Positions 7,003-8,276 of a stretch of DNA of 8,276 nucleotides are shown here, piece by piece. The stretch's first letter is position 1, and the number at the start of each line of letters is the position of its first letter. Below the pieces are notes generated by a model. That model did not search any database. It had not been told where the DNA came from and was given only the letters and a program-made list of their open reading frames with translations. The translations under genes and the position numbers were made by a program. This DNA is from Salinisphaera sp. UBA6602 (GTDB taxonomy: Bacteria > Pseudomonadota > Gammaproteobacteria > Nevskiales > Salinisphaeraceae). The stretch is from positions 1-8,276 of the forward strand of contig DJIE01000073.1 of assembly GCA_002433465.1 (NCBI GenBank), written 5' to 3'.

Positions 7003-8190
7003 ATGACCGAAGAATTCGACGAAAGCTGGGGTACGGCCACACGCGGTGTGCGTGCCGGCACCCATCGCACGCCCGAAAGCGAGCACAGCAACGCCATCTA
7101 CATGACGTCGAGCTTCGTGTTCGATTCGGCCGAAGAATGTGCGGAACGCTTTGCCGGCAACACGCCGGGCAATATCTATTCGCGTTTCACCAATCCCACG
7201 GTCGACGCTTTCTGTAAGCGCCTGGCGGCCATGGAAGGCGGCGAGTGCTGCGTGGCCACGGCCTCGGGTATGTCCGCGATCCTGGCCACCTGTCTGGCCA
7301 CGCTGGAAGCCGGCGACCATATCGTGGCCGCGCATACGCTGTTCGGCTCCACCATCGGCCTGTTCAACAACTATCTGGCCAAGCTCGGCATCACCACCAG
7401 CTATGTGTCGCCGGAAGACATCGACGCCTGGAAGGCCGCGATCACGCCGGCTACGCGCATGTTGTTCGTGGAGACCCCCTCCAATCCGCTTACCGAAATC
7501 GTCGATATGGCCGCGCTGGCCGAGATCGCGAACGATAACGATGCGCTGCTGGTGGTCGACAACTGTTTCTGTACGCCGGCCCTGCAGCGGCCGCTGGACT
7601 TCGGCGCCCATGTGGTCACGCATTCGGCGACCAAGTTTCTGGATGGCCAGGGCAGGGCGCTCGGCGGTGCCGTCGTAGGCGATGCCGACATCGTCGGCGA
7701 CAAGGTGTTTCGTTTTCTGCGCACCTGTGGGCCCACCATGAGCCCGTTCAACGCCTGGCTGTTCTACAAGGCGCTGGAAACGCTGGAAGTGCGCATGCAG
7801 GCGCACTGCCGTTCGGCCCAGCAGGTGGCGGAATGGCTGGTCGCACAGCCGGGCGTTGAACACGTCTATTACCCGGGACTGGCCTCGCATGCCCAGCACG
7901 AACTGGCCGCGCGCCAGCAGCCGGGCGGCTTCGGCAGCGTTCTATCGCTGCGGGTGGCCGGCGGCCGCGAAGCCGCGTTCAAGCTGATCAACGCCACGCG
8001 CATGCTCTCGATCACCGCGAATCTGGGCGATACGCGAACCACGATCGTGCACCCGGCGAGTACCACCCATGCCCGGATCTCGGCCGAGGATCGAGCCCGG
8101 GCGGGCATCAGCGAGGGCGTGATTCGTATTTCGGTGGGTTTGGAGAACGTCGAAGACATCATTGCCGATCTGGCCCGCGGTCTCGACTGA
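7003..8190 (+). CDS. metZ: O-succinylhomoserine sulfhydrylase
   Basis: PLP enzyme of the Cys/Met metabolism family that makes L-homocysteine directly from O-succinyl-L-homoserine and sulfide, the direct-sulfhydrylation route to methionine. It has 395 residues. Visible motifs: YSRFTNPT (59-66), where Tyr and Arg bind the PLP phosphate of the neighbouring subunit; TASGMSAI (86-93); ETPSNP (147-152); DNCFCTP (176-182) with Asp176 contacting the PLP ring nitrogen; and HSATK (207-211) with the Schiff-base lysine Lys211, followed by DGQGR. DNCFCTP and the Pseudomonas-like N-terminus (RAGTHRTPESEH) favour MetZ over MetB or MetC. Its place downstream of purF matches pseudomonads. It has its own strong ribosome binding site and a terminator just upstream, so it is probably regulated apart from purF. 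O-acetylhomoserine use cannot be excluded from sequence alone. Confidence 0.93.
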   Translation: MTEEFDESWGTATRGVRAGTHRTPESEHSNAIYMTSSFVFDSAEECAERFAGNTPGNIYSRFTNPTVDAFCKRLAAMEGGECCVATASGMSAILATCLATLEAGDHIVAAHTLFGSTIGLFNNYLAKLGITTSYVSPEDIDAWKAAITPATRMLFVETPSNPLTEIVDMAALAEIANDNDALLVVDNCFCTPALQRPLDFGAHVVTHSATKFLDGQGRALGGAVVGDADIVGDKVFRFLRTCGPTMSPFNAWLFYKALETLEVRMQAHCRSAQQVAEWLVAQPGVEHVYYPGLASHAQHELAARQQPGGFGSVLSLRVAGGREAAFKLINATRMLSITANLGDTRTTIVHPASTTHARISAEDRARAGISEGVIRISVGLENVEDIIADLARGLD

Positions 8191-8192
8191 GC

Positions 8193-8276
8193 GTGCTTAT
8201 CGACGATGTCCATGCCGCGCTGATGATGCGCGACCCCGCGCAGAAATGCGCGGCGACACGGGCGCTGCACGCGGCG
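8193..8276 (+). CDS. Start of a DUF455 (ferritin-like) family protein, truncated by window end
   Basis: An open frame from GTG 8193 runs to the last base (28 codons), beginning 2 bases after the metZ stop. It reads VLIDDVHAALMMRDPAQKC and then AATRALHAA. The pattern of a short helix followed by DPAxK and an ATRAL-like segment resembles the N-terminus of DUF455 proteins, ferritin-like di-iron proteins of unknown role distantly like the tRNA hydroxylase MiaE. No catalytic residues fall in the visible part and no good Shine-Dalgarno sequence precedes it, so translation may be coupled to metZ. The reading frame is well supported by position and codon use; the family call rests on a short resemblance only. 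Confidence 0.5.
   Translation, partial: MLIDDVHAALMMRDPAQKCAATRALHAA

Noticed and set aside
6576..7217. A 213-codon + strand frame covering the purF-metZ gap
   Set aside because: It runs through both lobes of the palindrome and the intrinsic terminator, then into metZ in the wrong frame. Its composition looks like translated repeat DNA, not a protein.
1..8276. Search for CRISPR arrays, tRNA or rRNA genes, phage or insertion-sequence genes, and toxin-antitoxin or defence genes
   Set aside because: No regularly spaced repeats, tRNA-like clover-leaf with T-loop signature, transposase or accessory gene was found; the coding content is core metabolism throughout.

Overview
This is a GC-rich window (roughly 63-65% G+C by eye) of housekeeping chromosome. 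Every recognisable gene is on the + strand. Protein sequences and gene order point to a Gammaproteobacterium. The block accD-folC-dedD(SPOR)-cvpA-purF is shared with Escherichia and Pseudomonas. Having trp genes just before accD and metZ just after purF is the arrangement I associate with pseudomonads, halomonads and other GC-rich marine or halophilic lineages. I cannot name the genus from this window.

Layout. Positions 1-4398 form one tightly packed run: the 3' part of trpB, then trpA, accD, folC and a dedD-like SPOR gene. Each junction is a 4-base stop/start overlap (ATGA or GTGA), so the run looks like a translationally coupled operon. A 67-base gap follows, holding a palindrome with a possible promoter -10 in its loop. 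Then come cvpA and purF, 12 bases apart. After purF is a 482-base gene-free stretch (6521-7002). It contains a GC-rich stem-loop just after purF, a large two-lobed imperfect palindrome of about 270 bases (6641-6910), and a good intrinsic terminator (6941-6971) ending only 31 bases before metZ. metZ (7003-8190) follows, and the window ends inside a gene that begins 2 bases later and looks like the start of a DUF455 ferritin-like protein.

How the genes work together. TrpB and TrpA make tryptophan. AccD is the carboxyltransferase beta subunit that makes malonyl-CoA. FolC makes dihydrofolate and folylpolyglutamates, the one-carbon carriers used in purine and methionine synthesis. DedD is a division-site peptidoglycan-binding protein. 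CvpA is a small membrane protein habitually paired with purF. PurF commits PRPP to purines. MetZ makes homocysteine for methionine. The protein-coding part is ordinary core metabolism, and I see no defence, secretion, phage or novel multi-gene system. The only material not explained by known genes is the non-coding stretch between purF and metZ, plus the palindrome before cvpA.
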